Assembly: GCA_019802505.1 (NCBI GenBank)
Contig: JAFMOC010000087.1
Span: 635,001 to 699,000 of the forward strand
Source: Corydoras sp. C115
Lineage: Eukaryota > Chordata > Actinopteri > Siluriformes > Callichthyidae
DNA length: 64,000 bases
Direction of reading: 5' to 3'
Of the stretch, positions 29,130 to 60,600 are shown piece by piece; the first letter of the stretch is position 1, and each line of letters starts with the position of its first letter. The position numbers and the translations under genes are program-made. The notes beneath the pieces were generated by a model. It did no database searches. It worked only from the letters and a program-made list of their open reading frames with translations, and was not told where the DNA came from.

Positions 29130-29404
29130 GTTCGAATCCCCATCTGGTTGGAGTTTCCATGTTCTCCCTGTGTCCGTGTGGGGTTCTCCGGTTTGTGGGG
29201 ATCCTCCCACAGTCCAAAAACATGATCAAGTCAATTGAGCTCTCTAAATTGCCCCATATAGAGTGTGTCTGTGTGAGTGAGTGTGTGTCCAGCGATAGAT
29301 TGGCGCCCTGTCCTGGGTGTATCTTCCCAGTGCCCGAAACGGTCTCCCATGGATGGGCATGGGGAACCCCCCGCGACCCTAGACCCATAAAGCGGAAGAT
29401 AATG
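29130..29404 (+). mobile_element. Mermaid-like SINE, head-truncated
   Basis: Starts inside box B (TTCGAATCCCC) and reaches the tail, which runs towards another (TA)n tract. Confidence 0.85.
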
Positions 29405-29421
29405 ATGCAGATATATATAAG

Positions 29422-29423
<2 letters not shown>

Positions 29424-29475
<52 letters not shown>
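29424..29475. repeat. (TA)n microsatellite
   Basis: About 26 TA units after the SINE tail. Confidence 0.95.
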
Positions 29476-29479
<4 letters not shown>

Positions 29480-29530
29480 TGTGCAGATAAATATAAGCTG
29501 TAACCAAATATTATGTATTTAATTCTACTA

Positions 29531-29543
29531 CCAGTAGATGGCA
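29531..29543 (+). promoter_or_regulatory. Perfect CTCF-type core motif upstream of nagk
   Basis: CCAGTAGATGGCA matches CCASYAGRKGGCA at every position, on the plus strand. It lies 1.15 kb upstream of the nagk start codon. Confidence 0.45.
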
Positions 29544-31036
29544 GTATTGAATTGAATTTGAAAAAAGCATGTGCATTAAGTTAAATGGCTTCATGCATTC
29601 AAAGTTGAAACTGTAGCATCATATTCACTTCACCTTTGTTCAAAACCTGAATTGAACCTGTTTCACTGCACGGTAAAAACCTGTATTTAGATGAAGGTTA
29701 TTCTTAGAACAGCGGTGAGTTATTCAGAACACCTCTGTCACTGTCTAGAAAAATCTATTCTATTCTAAACTATTCAATGTTCTACATACATTCTGTTTTT
29801 GTGCACACTCTTTAATAATATAAGCACCTTTATTAAGAATAAGAACAATTTGCTTTACATAATAATCTTTACTTTGTTTATATTTTGTGAATTCCCCCCG
29901 ATTATGGGACCAATAAAGGATTACATTATCCTGTCTTATCATATTTGACTCTGTTTTAAAGAGATATAAACTTATTTAAAATTGAATGCATCATACACTA
30001 TGTAGTGAATCAGCCATGCTACAGTTCCTGCACGCAATTCATGTTCCTCAAATTGTCCACCACATGATAACCAACTATGACCATTAATCCTGCATACATC
30101 TGATGTGCAGCAGCCACCGGTCTTAAATGAACCGCAATGAAATGTGGTTTCCTTCAGCTCAATACCTTTTGACAAATATGGTGGACCAATTTCAAACCAC
30201 AAGAGTGATGAAGCTTATGTGCAATCATGTAGGAACAAAATAATATTTTATGACAATGAATTCACACAATAAAAATAATCTGTGAATTAGAGGATTGCAT
30301 CTAACATGGACTCATTCGTCATGATTGTATTTTAGTATTAGGTCAAAGTTTTGCTGTTCGTTGATGAGACAGATAAGACTTTTAAATACTCAACACAGGA
30401 TGTAAGAGTCACATCGAAATATCGTCCAAGATGTGACAAACACAATAGTGTATGTATGAGACTGTGGACAAGTGTGTGTTTCAAATACACCTTTAATCAT
30501 CCTTCAGCCTGGGAAAGATAGCCTCGGAGCTCATCAGTCATTAGAAAGTTAGAAAAAAAGTAAATGATCTTTAAATCTCTAATAAAGTTTTAAAATAAAG
30601 TATTGAATGCAAGGGTGTTGAATAACATATATAACAAAATAAATGGACCATAGGAGTATTTTTTTTCTTCTTGTTGGTCATTTATGGCACATATATACAT
30701 ATGTCTGTCAAACGTGGGCCAGATAAATGTTTTCATATAAACTTGCAGTTTGCCAGTGCAGATGTGACCACATCCATATGTTATCTGGAAATTGCAGATT
30801 TAATTTGTATTGTGCTGGAAATGAATCATAATTTTTAAATACTCAATTAACCTGTAAGTTCTTGCCGCTAAAATAATATGTAAATATAGACACTAGTATG
30901 GGCATCTTCCTGCCACCTAACAGGTTGTGGCCTACATTATTTGACTTTTAATACCAGATGATGGTGGGTGGGAGTGAGGGGCAAATATTTTTCCATCAGT
31001 ATATCAAACATCAAGTTTTGGTATGAATATACAAAG

Positions 31037-31072
<36 letters not shown>

Positions 31073-32390
31073 TTAAAATTTCATCTAACACCATACATTA
31101 TTCTCACCAATTATTGTATTTGGGTGTATTTGGTAGTTCACTACAATGCATTTATCAATTAAACACAACATTATTATTCTGGATGAAATATGTGTTTTCA
31201 GAGTGATTTTTTTATTTTACAGTTATGAAACCATGATTATATCAGCAGCTTATCAGTGTTAGATCTGTTCAAATAAACATCCTGTTAAACAGGTGAAATC
31301 AGCATCATCCTCGAGTTTCCATGAATTTGAGTTTTATGCACGTTTTCTGTGAATGCTGTAATTAATGTGTTAATTGTTAAATATTTGGCTTGTTTTTCAT
31401 TATTATCATTAAATCCTGACTTCTTCATTTGTGTGATTAGTACTGATTTATTCATCTCACACCATCCAAAGATGGTGGTGTTAAATCGGAGAATTGACTG
31501 CAAGTGCCTTAAGTTCCTATATAAAAAAACAACTGCAATACACATTCGAATATAAGTTTCAGATGAAAAAACATTAGGGTGCCACAAAAAAAAAAAGGCT
31601 TGGTTGCATAAGAGGTATTTTATTGCTGCCATATTTAATATTTCTACCTGTATTAAGGATATTAAGTTAATCCAAATGTTGTTTAAATTTTGTCTTATTT
31701 ATAAAGAATGAACTTTTTACACCATGTTGTACAGATGTTGCATGAGAGACAATGCACTGCTCTTATAAAGTCTGGGTTTTGAGTGGGTTGTTTTGTTTGC
31801 TGCTTGGAGATTTCTGATCTCCACCGACCACAAAATATTATGACATCAGAGACCTGTCAAAATGCATTTTTGTATATTAAACTCATACACTCCACGTAGC
31901 AGGGTTTTTCTTTTTTTTTTAATCTTCTTCCCCGTCATTAATGTCAGTTTTGTGCAACTACTGTGATATGTCACACACTCACACTAATCAATGTTATAAT
32001 CAACTAATTTGAACTAACTAAATCAAACTAACTAATAACTAACTTTTAAAAGCTCCCCCCAAAAAAACATAAGACCATTAACATTTGCATCATCCTTTAT
32101 GGATTTTTTTCCTAATGTGTGCTTTTCGAAAGTGTATCACTGCCATTTTCATGCTACAACAAGCAAAACACTAATGTCAGCGAGTTTAGTCCACAGTGCT
32201 GATTGATTATCGAAAAACAGCTGTTTATTGATCATGTCCCTTGTTATTTTCACTTGGATGTTGGACTTATAGTTCACCAAGTTCGAATTAAATGAAACCC
32301 TGTTGCTGGAACGACAATACAGTACTTCCAGTAATTTACTGAATCACATAAGCTCACTTATATGCCTCAGTGAAGATCTGACACCTTATC
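29544..32390. other. nagk-dok1 intergenic sequence
   Basis: Mostly unique AT-rich DNA. It includes a (CA)n tract at 31037-31070. A 76-codon minus-strand frame at 29972-30202 has no support as a gene. Confidence 0.55.
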
Positions 32391-32446
32391 ACTCAAACTT
32401 ACTCAAACCTACTCAAACTTACTCAAACTTACTCAAACCTACTCAT
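32391..32446. repeat. 10-bp tandem repeat, about 5.5 units
   Basis: ACTCAAACTT and ACTCAAACCT alternate five times and end in ACTCAT. Confidence 0.95.
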
Positions 32447-32588
32447 CTCGACTGAAACTAGAATGTTAAAACAGTTTCAATGTGTTTATTGTAATCTGTT
32501 AGTTTGGTTATGACCAACATAATTGGATTTTGTAGTTTGGGTAGGAAATCACATGATCTGGCAACTCGGGTTTTGAGGGTAGTAGTAA

Positions 32589-32590
<2 letters not shown>

Positions 32591-32629
<39 letters not shown>

Positions 32630-32638
32630 TGCGTGCTT

Positions 32639-32669
<31 letters not shown>

Positions 32670-32866
32670 ATGTTTGTGTGCGTGTATGTGCGCGCGTGTA
32701 TGTGTGTGTGTGTTTGTGCGCGTGTGTATGTGTGTGCGCGCGTGTGTGTTTATGTGTATGTGTGTGTGTTTGTGCGTGTGTGTTTGTGCGTGGTGCGTGT
32801 GTATGTGTGTGTTTGTGTGTATATGTGTGTGTGGGTGTGTATATGTGTTTGTGTGTGTGCGCGCGC

Positions 32867-32912
<46 letters not shown>

Positions 32913-33133
32913 TGTGCGCGTGTTTGTATGTGTGTGTGTGTGTATGTGTATGTATGTGTGTGTGCGCGTGTGTATGTGTGTAGTGTGTGTGTGTGTATGT
33001 GTATGTATGTGTGTGTGCGTGTGTGCGCGCGCGTGTGTGTGTGTGTAGTATGTATGTGTGTAGTGTGTGTGTGCGTGTGTGCGCGCGTGTGTATGTGTGT
33101 GTGTGTGTGTGTGTGTGTAATGTGTGTGTGTGT
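32591..33133. repeat. Imperfect (TG)n domain of about 540 bp upstream of dok1
   Basis: Almost pure alternating purine-pyrimidine TG, TA and CG steps. Frames through it give runs of Cys and Val and are not genes. It ends 270 bp before the dok1 start codon. Confidence 0.95.
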
Positions 33134-33403
33134 CTTCCTCTTACTACAGATAGTCAGAAAACCCTGAGCGCCTCGCGCGCCGTTATCATCGGAACGTCGA
33201 GCGAGCGCGTGGCCTCAGCTGCTGATTGATCGAACCGTATTTATTAATTATTAATCTTAATGAATTCATCTTTTAAATGAATCCCACGTGACGGACTTGT
33301 AACGTTTGGCAAGCGGAAGTTCACGCTGTAGGAAGAAAAAAGTGAGGCTGCCGCAGAGAGACTGTTTATTCGCTTAGTTTGTTGAAGACCGTGACAAAAA
33401 AAA
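33134..33403 (+). promoter_or_regulatory. dok1: dok1 promoter and 5' UTR, CpG-rich
   Basis: Directly after the (TG)n domain the sequence becomes CpG-rich (GCGCCTCGCGCGCCG near 33168). CCACGTGACGG, an E-box core, sits at 33284-33294. The ATG at 33404 follows a short A-run in a good initiation context. No TATA box is seen at a standard distance. Confidence 0.5.
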
Positions 33404-52046
<18,643 letters not shown>

Positions 52047-52527
52047 CTCGTACTGGACGTCCTCTGCTTTGATTTGAATGTTGACACACAATCCTGTGCC
52101 TAAGAGGCAGCACCAGCAGGTTGCCCGAAAAATAATTGTTTGCTTGCCAAGAAAAAAAATCTGGTTTTGCAGATTGATGGTATAACTGATCACCAGCTGG
52201 GTCAGTCGTCTGTTTAATGCAGGACTCTGAACCCATTTTGCAGATCTGATATGTGTGGTTTTCACACCGTTGTGTACTATTTGTTAGTTTTGCACATATT
52301 TTATCAGTTTCTCATTCTAACGAGTCTGTGACGTGGATTCTACGGACTGATAAGCACTTAATTGTCCGAAAAAGAAAGCGTAAGACATGGCAGTCCGCTG
52401 TTGCCTCACGTTGCCAGTTTACTCTGGGTAATCAATAGTCATAATGTGGATAATCGTTGCATCGTTCTACATTCTTTTTTGTATTGGGACTGCAAATGTA
52501 GCAAGTAACTAATCATTTGCTATGTTT

Positions 52528-52558
<31 letters not shown>

Positions 52559-52606
52559 TTGTGTGTGGAAGCAAGTTAAAAGCAGCTGTGCTGTTAATAT
52601 TATAAT

Positions 52607-52612
52607 AATAAA
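52607..52612 (+). terminator. dok1: Probable dok1 polyadenylation signal AATAAA
   Basis: An AATAAA lies about 560 bp after the dok1 stop codon, ahead of the first downstream SINE (52721). An earlier (TG)n stretch at 52529-52566 precedes it. No other canonical signal was noticed between the stop codon and this site. Confidence 0.5.
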
Positions 52613-52720
52613 AATATTTTCTGAAGTAACTAAAGTCTACATTTAAAGCTGGTTTTATGGTATTCTCACAGGGTAGTAAGGTGGACATTGTGGAGTTGTC
52701 ACTCTTATTTATACATATAT

Positions 52721-53017
52721 GCATCCATCCATTACCTTCCGCTTTATCCTCTACTAGGGTCGCAGGGGGGTTCCCCATGCCCTTCCAGCAGAGAATGTTT
52801 TGGGCGCTGGGCCAGGACAGGGCACCAATCTATCACGTATTCATTTTTGGAGCATCCAGTTTAGCTTGATCCATGTTTTTGGACTGTGGCAGGAAACCGG
52901 AGAACCCGGAAGAAAACCCACATGGACACGGGGAGAACATGGAAACTCCACCCAGATTGGGATTTGAACCGGGAATCCCCATCTCTGAGAACCCAACCAC
53001 TAAACCACCACTATATA
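52721..53017 (-). mobile_element. Mermaid-like SINE, diverged and internally deleted
   Basis: Tail and body are recognisable; the middle (after CAATCTATCA) is shortened and the head decayed. Confidence 0.75.
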
Positions 53018-53086
53018 CAGGGGTGGCATGACCCTGACCCCCCATGACCCGAGTCAAGAATTAAATGGAAGATGATGGATGGGTGA

Positions 53087-53221
53087 TTAGCCCAGCGATA
53101 GATTGGCGCCCTGTCCTGGGTGTATCTGCCCAGCGCCCGAAACGTTCTCCCCTGGATGGGCATGGGGTCACCACCACCGCGACCCTAATAGAGGATAAAG
53201 CGGAAGATAATGAATGAATGA
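53087..53221 (+). mobile_element. Mermaid-like SINE 3' fragment
   Basis: Starts at CCCAGCGATAGATTGG and reaches an (ATGA)n tail, so it is 5'-truncated. Confidence 0.8.
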
Positions 53222-53276
53222 AAGGATGGGTGATTATAAAAGCAGAAAAGGAACCCAGGGGTTAACAGAATTAGTA

Positions 53277-53365
53277 TGAAATGTCCTCTTAAGCAATTGC
53301 CCCAAAATCCACATTGACTGGTAGTCAATGTGGATTTTGGGGCAATTGCTTAAGAGGACATTTCA
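53277..53365. repeat. Perfect 43-bp inverted repeat with 3-nt loop
   Basis: Arms at 53277-53319 and 53323-53365 are exact reverse complements around GGT. The right arm runs into the Tc1 relic. Confidence 0.95.
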
Positions 53366-53620
53366 AGCCCCTCACATTCTCCCAACCTAAATATCATTTG
53401 AAAATCTGTGGCCAGGCCTCAAATGTGCAGTGTTTGCAGGATGGCCCAGAAATATCACTGAACTAGAAGCCTTCCACGAGAAAGAATGGGCAACAAACCC
53501 CATAAACAAGAATTTAAAAAGTCTTCGCTGGTTACAAAAGGAATTTACAAGCTGAAACACTTGCAAAAAAGAGAGGGTTGTTCAGTACCGACTAAACTTC
53601 AGTGCTTCTCTGTTGCATTT
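53323..53620 (+). mobile_element. Tc1/mariner transposase C-terminal relic
   Basis: Frames give ISSPSHSPNLNI, then after a one-base insertion ENLWPGLKCAVFAGWPRNIT and ELEAFHEKEWATNP, matching the DDE region SPDLNPIENLW and the following helix of Tc1-family transposases. TTGTTCAGTACCGACTAAAC resembles the 3' end of such elements. It is inactive. Confidence 0.75.
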
Positions 53621-53833
53621 TGAAACTAGCTCACTTAAAATCTAAAAAAAAAGCTTTACGTTGTTTCTTTTTTAAGAACACTTTTGGAAAATGATTAGCA
53701 GTAAAAGAAAGTGAGACATCCACAACAGAGGACAGAATGTTTAGATATCGTCTGTAATTTGTGACATAAAATATGAAATGTTCCATTCGTTTGGTAAAGG
53801 CCCTTTTGCGGGCCTTTTTGGGGCGAGGGGGGG

Positions 53834-54056
53834 GCATCCAGGGGAGAACGTTTCGGGCGCTGGCCAGATACACCCAGGACAGGACGCCAATCTATCGCTG
53901 GGCACACACTCACTCACACAGGCACAATCTATATGGGGCAATTTGGAGAACTCAATTGACTTGATCCATGTTTTTGGACTGTGGGAGGAAACCGGGGAAC
54001 CCTGAGGAAACCCACGCGGATACGGGGAGAACATGGAAACTCCACCCAAAATGGGA
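53834..54056 (-). mobile_element. Mermaid-like SINE, truncated at both ends
   Basis: Starts at CATCCAGGGGAGAACG and ends before box B. Confidence 0.85.
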
Positions 54057-54726
54057 TTCCTCGTTTGCCATTTTATTTTTCTTTCTTTCTTTTTTTAATG
54101 TGCATTAAAATCCACTGAAGACAGAAAACCGAATAAAACATGGAATTTGACCAAAGACGCTCAGAATTTATACACACAGATCGGACACGACGTTAAAATC
54201 TCAGCCGAGTTTCAGTGCTGTGGTCGATCTGTGTGTTTTTTTCGGACTGTGGAATGGCAGCACAAATAAAACACTTTTGATGCCTAGTGAATTTTAAGCA
54301 TCTGTTAAAAAGGCTCTGTTTCCAACGCTGAATGTTTGCTAAATTCATCCATGTCTGCCTGGCTCCGTTTTAAGGTACAGGCTGTTCCTTGTGCCGTTTT
54401 CTCTCTCATTCACCCTTCACACTTTTCCTTTCGTCCTTCTCCTGCCTCCCCCTTTTCTTCTAGTGTCAGGTTTTTTTTTTTTTACTGGCCACCCTCTTGG
54501 TCTGCCAGAATCTGATCTATTCATCACATTGTGCCTCACTTTTTCAGTGTGCACTTTGCCTGAACTAAAAAACAGACAGTGATGTGTCCTTCACAATTTT
54601 CTTGGGAAGACCTTAAAGTCACTCCACTTATGCATCTTGCACTACAATTTTTCAGTATATGTTTGTGTTGTTTGAATTTATTTAACACTTCTTTTTACAC
54701 TTTTAGAATACCACAAAAATTGGCCC
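54057..54726. other. dok1-m1ap intergenic sequence
   Basis: No gene or repeat recognised. A C/T-rich stretch lies at 54385-54490. Confidence 0.5.
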
Positions 54727-54740
54727 TAGTTCCTACATAT

Positions 54741-54869
54741 TCATTCATTATCTCCCCCACTTTATCCTCTATTAGGGTCGCGGTGGGGTTCCCCATGCCC
54801 ATCCAGGGGAGAACGTCTTGGGCGCTGGGCAGATAGACCCAGGACAGGGCGCCAATCCATCGCTGGGCA
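54741..54869 (-). mobile_element. 5'-truncated Mermaid-like SINE with target-site duplication
   Basis: Only the 3' 130 bp is present, yet TAGTTCCTACATA flanks it (54727-54739 and 54870-54882), so truncation happened at insertion. Confidence 0.9.
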
Positions 54870-54984
54870 TAGTTCCTACATAAATTTATAAATTCATACC
54901 AACTCTGTGAAGTAGTTTCTAAGTATTTAGAGAAACAGATGAACTACAGTCATAGTTTTCTATGCAAATACACTGTGTAGCTCT

Positions 54985-55345
54985 TGGGCAGATAGATGCA
55001 CCCAGAACAGGGGGCCAATCTATCGCTGGGCACACACTCACTCACACAGACACACACACACAAATTAATTTAGAGCACTCAGTTTACCTTGAATCTATGT
55101 TTTTGGATTGTGGGAGAAAGCCCACGTGGACACCGGGGGAACATGAAAACTCCACCCAGATGGGGATTCCAACCTGGAATCCCCAACACTGAGAGAGCCA
55201 GAATCCCCAGATCTAAAAAAACGTGTGCCAGTGTGTCCGGCGATGGATTGGTGCCCTGTCCTGGGTGTAACTGATCAGCGCCCAAAACGTTCTCCCCTGG
55301 ATGGGCATGGGGAACCCCACTCCCACATGACCTGGAAGATAATGA
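54985..55345. mobile_element. Two decayed Mermaid-like SINE fragments in opposite orientations
   Basis: 54985-55200 reads tail to head with losses; 55225-55345 reads head to tail from CCGGCGATGGATTGG. Together they form a rough inverted pair. Confidence 0.7.
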
Positions 55346-55349
55346 GATG

Positions 55350-57634
55350 AGTTTACATGTTTGTTCATTTCAGTTTTGGCATTTCCCAGTCTATAAAAAG
55401 TCACACAGGATGTATTTCTCATATCCCTGGACTTCCCTTTTTCTAGAACGTATGGTTTCTGTTTGAAATCCATCTGTGTAACTTTTTAACAACTACAAAA
55501 AAAAAAAAAGAATATTTGGGCAGAAATGCTTGACGTGTAGTTATTAATCTGGGTTTGAATATTTGAATCCCTGAGCCGTTTTAAATAAAGATTAAACTTG
55601 CATTTTTTACAAATGGAAACTACTCCATGTGGCAGCGACGACTGATATCAAGCTGCTAGCTGTTACTTTTCTTGAGAAATGAAAGCTATATGAGTAGAAG
55701 TTTTAAAGAGTTAGTAACGGGGCCTTTTTTTCAATCATAAGCGTCATGCACTATTGAAATATTATATATTGTTGAAAACATGAGGCGTTGTTTTGTTTGG
55801 ACGCATTACATATACTTACGCAAGAAATATTAATAAAGCATGAAGGAAAGTTCTAAAAAATCTATTTAAAGTAAAAACAAAGTAACTGCCAGAATCTATT
55901 CGTTTCTATTTTTAGAAACAGCATCAGATCCCTGCGAGATCTCATTTCTCGTTTCCACACACATTTACATCAGCACAGAAAGGGCCATGCAAATGATTTC
56001 TTTAATAAAAGAATGGAAACCAAACAGCTTTGAAAGAAACTACATTTTAAATAGATAAATGAAATCACTCTAACAAAACGTCTAATCACACAACATTAAA
56101 TATGTTACGTCAATAAGTTAAATTAACCGAACAGGAAATATAACCAAGTCTTTTTTGTAAAAACCGCAGCAAAGATTACAAACACAACACAAACATCTGC
56201 ACGTCTGTTGTCTCAGAGGACAACTGCCCATGCTTATTGTCTTATTCTCTGGGAACTTTTGGTTCGTTTGTGGAATTACTTTTATGGGAAAAACTTAGCT
56301 GTTGACTCCAAGTTGGAGTTCAAATAGCACTTCACAGACATTACAAACCCACAAGCAGTCTGGCCCAAGAGAGAACACATGCTCAGGCCATTAGGTAGTT
56401 GGAGATGTGAAAACAAGTCGAGGCAAAATCATCGTGCAATGCAATCATAAAATCACTCCAATCTGTTTCTAAAGAGGAGAAAAAGACTGAGAGGACTAAG
56501 AAGGAGAACTGCGATGTATGCTGTAGAGTCAGTGCATTTTGGATCTTTTTTTTTTTTAATAAGGTCTAACCCCAAATCGAGGTCATGGTGACATGGTGTG
56601 GGCGGCACATGGTGGGTGGAATGGCGGAAACATTAATGAAGCGGCTCTGATGGGCCTCAGTCAGAGAGTGCCATTGAGTATCACAGCCCTGACATCATTT
56701 CAGTTTCAGAACTTTGTTTCTCATGCATTAAAAACTCTACACAATGCCACATGCATATCTTCACATGCACTATATTTTTTTGGAGCTCGACAGCTTAGCA
56801 GCCTGCATACTACATAAAGAGCTGCATTCTATACAAGCAAATTGTATTTTTGTTGCCCTCAAACATTTTTAGTTTCCTAGCCGAGCAGTCTGGCTTGGTT
56901 TTTTTTTTTCATTTAGAAAAAGTTCAAAGCTGTGGTAAGTGCTCAGAGAAGTAGTGCATGTATTTCTGAAGGTGGAGTCATACTAATTAAGTTCTGTGAG
57001 AACATGCAGTTGTCTAGCTTAGGTGTATGTGTCCATGTCATCTGAAAAATGACCATTAAATTAACAGGATTTATGTTTTAGGGAAAGAACAAGCCATTGT
57101 ATCTGCTCTATAATGTCTTCCAGCTGTGCAGATGTAAACAGTTGGTGTGCACTGTGCTATTTCTAATAGCTTATATTGATAGGAACTGGACCAAAACCAC
57201 ACAAAATACTGACTTACTATAAACTGAGCAGTGAGGTGGTGTATAATGAATGGTTTCATTAAATATCAAAGTAGTTTTTAAGGAACTGATTTGATATTGA
57301 TGTATATTAGTATATATTAGTGACATAGCGGGGCTTTTATAGAATAGAGTTGAAAAATAATACCACACTGAATAATGGTGTATCTCATTGGCACATTAAA
57401 GCAAAAGTATCTAATTACATAAAAAATCACCCACAGAGTACTTCACACAATTACACAAAGCTGTATTGTTAGCAGGGTCATTTTATGTGGTGTACCTTGT
57501 GGTGGCAGGTTTATGCTAGTGTAGATCAGTTGAGTCTGACGCAGTCGATTTCTGCTTGTGTTCAAGCCAAAAAAGTCACGTCACTCTCACTTTTCACTTT
57601 TCTGGTTGATACCAGATTCAATAGAACGGCAGCT
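55350..57634. other. dok1-m1ap intergenic sequence and m1ap 3' UTR
   Basis: Mostly unique, with the m1ap 3' UTR expected at its right end. No exon, RNA gene or young repeat recognised. I could not assign the m1ap polyadenylation signal. Confidence 0.45.
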
Positions 57635-60600
57635 TTACTCTCGCCCTAGTGTCATTAGTAGGTCGCTATCCACGTCATCATCTACGAAGCAGCGAGAGGG
57701 GTCACGCTGTCGTAAGCGGCTCATAGGCAGAGATGGGCGGGAAGTCTTGGTTGGGGGTGCAGATGTCAGTGGGGCAACTGTAGCCCTGACACGACCCTGT
57801 TGTAACTACAAAAAGGGACATGCATGAGGGTTTCATTTCTGCTTTAATGTAAATACTTGCCTTAATCATAAAACTTGCAGCATCTAATCACAGTGATATG
57901 TGCAATAGCAAGACTCATCATTAACTCTGTATTTGCCGTTGCACGTAATTAACACTGCTGTTTAACTGGCATTAATGCCTCCGATTTTGCAGGTCAGTCA
58001 ACTTTTCTCACTTCCTTCGATGGGTGTACTTTTGCAATACAATGTACATCATCAACATTTTGCCACACTGCAACTTCCGTCTTTAGAGCAACTTTACGCA
58101 AAGACATATCTCACAATTTTTTTTTTAAACTTTATGTTCATATTGCACATAATCTAGATTTTTGTCTTAGGGTACAAAGTACTAATAGTAAACAACCAGT
58201 CCCTTATTTGTTTACTGGACCGGAGGCTTGTTTACCTGGCATAATATAAGTCATTTTTAGATTTTCTGATAAAAATAACTGGCTTACAAAGCATTTATGG
58301 CATGTCAGAGTCTAGATAAATGGGACACCTCACAGATAGAATGCAAAACTGTGGTTATCCAAGCACGGTTTGTGTGAGCGTTGGGGCGTGTATGTGTGTG
58401 AGTGAGTGAGTGAGAGGGCATACTCTCATGGGATAAAATGTTTAAATTTATTTTAAAACCAGAATTTGCTTGTGTAATTTTACTTATACTAGATATGGTA
58501 AAGATTTAGTTATAATCATAATTAAAGTTATACATCTTCTTCTGTAAGGCATCATCTGTTTTTTAAATAAGTTTATTAGTGCTAATTACATTTATCTGCT
58601 GTAATAACTATTTAAACCTAGCGTATGGTTATTTGGGTTTAAACAAACTTAACCATTAACAGTATTTAGTATATTTAGTCATACTTTATCTGATGATGGA
58701 TTCAGTATCTTTTAGAAATGCCTATATTTGAGCTGTTGGTGATGCAGGAGTCATGTTAATTGTTTACTGTGTTTTAATTAATTAACTGCGGATAATTACA
58801 TAATTAACTGAATATTTTAAGCTATATTTTTATTTTATAAAACGCCAATAAAGTGCACAGGCTACGATATATTAAAGTTTGTTGTGAAAGGACTCTTGGC
58901 CTGTAAGTTCGGTATTAATGAATCTGACCTGCCGTGTGGAGCCCTCTGCTGGCCTGTTGGTGTCTCTGCGTTGTCCTCGTGATTGGCTTTGTGGATGTAG
59001 CATGTAGGAGCGAGTGAGCAGGCCTCTCATCCTCAGGTGTGGGTACAGATTACAGCCCAGACACAAAGGATTAAATCCAGGATCCTCCTCCAGCTGCATC
59101 AGACACTTCTGGGACACAAGGGTTCACAAATTTGTAAATTCCTCTCCTTGTGAGGTAAGCATCACTATCAATTGAGTTGAAAAAAGGTTTTGATTGTTTC
59201 ATTTTCACAACACTCATCATCCACAGCACTTTATTCTTCAGTAAGTGAAGCCACCACTTTACCACCACAACAACCTAAATATGAAAATATTGTTTAATTT
59301 CTCAGTGAATTCGGGAGACCCAAACATTCATTCATTCATTATCTCCCGCTTTATCCTCTATTAGGGTCGAGGTGGGGTTCCCCATGCCCATCCAGGGGAG
59401 AACATCTCAGGCGCTGGGCAGATAGACCCAGGACAGGACGCCAATCCATCGCTGGGCACACACTCACTTACACAGACACACTCTATATGGGGCAATTTTG
59501 AGAATTCAATTGACTTGCTCCATGTTTTTGGACTGTGGGAGGAAACCGGAGAACCCGGAGGAAACCCACGCAGACACGGGGAGAACATGGAAACTCCACC
59601 CAGATGGGGATTCGAACCGGGAATCCCTAGCGCTGAGAGGCGAACGTGCTAACCACTAAGCCACCGTGCCGCCATGAGACCCAAACATTCATTCATTCAT
59701 TATCTCCCGCTTTATCCTCTATTAGGGTCGCGGTGGGGTTCCCCATGCCCATCCAGGGGAGAACGTCTCGGGCGCTGGGCACATACACCCAGGACAGGGC
59801 GCCAATCCATCGCTGGGCAGAGACCCAAACAGTTCAGTTTAAATATTACCATCTGATATTAAAGGAGGGTGGCACGGTGGCTTAGTGGTTAGCATGTTCT
59901 CCTCTCAGCACTAGGGATTCCCGGTTCGAATCCCCAGCTGAGTGGAGTTTCCATGTTCTCCCCGTGTCCGCGTGGGTTTCCTCCGGGTTCTCCGGTTTCC
60001 TCCCACAGTCCAAAAACATGGATCAAGTCAATTGAGTTCTCCAAATTGCCCCATATAGAGTGTGTCTGTGTGAGTGTGTGTGTGCCCAGCGATTAGATTG
60101 GCGCCCTGTCTTGGGTGTATCTGCCCATCGCCCGAAACGTTCTCCCCTGGATGGGCATGGGGAACCCCCCCGCGACCCTAATAGAAGATAAAGCGGAAGA
60201 TAATGGATGGATGGATATTAAAGGAAACATGTATTTATACAAATCAATTTATATTTGACTTTTGTTAGTGTGTTTAGGGCCAATGCTTTACCTTTTCCCT
60301 TCAAAACGTGTCTGGCAATCATCACAAAACACAAGCATGCAAGCAAACCACTGAACTGTTAGCAATGCAGTGACAATTTGTTTAACAAATCAAACCGTGT
60401 TCACTGCTTAAGCTGCTTATTGACATTAAAAAAGACTTTCATTCAAAAAAGGCTGTATGTTGACAATTTCTTTTGAACTCACATTAAACATATTCTGCAA
60501 TAACCAAACGGTTCTGAATAGAACTAAGAGATCTTAGCACTGTATTATACTTTAACTTATAATTCATATTGCAGAAACGTATTAAACATGTTTATAATTG

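Noticed and set aside
32504..33229. Long overlapping frames rich in Cys and Val, up to 192 codons
   Set aside because: They are translations of the (TG)n domain and have no gene-like composition or context.
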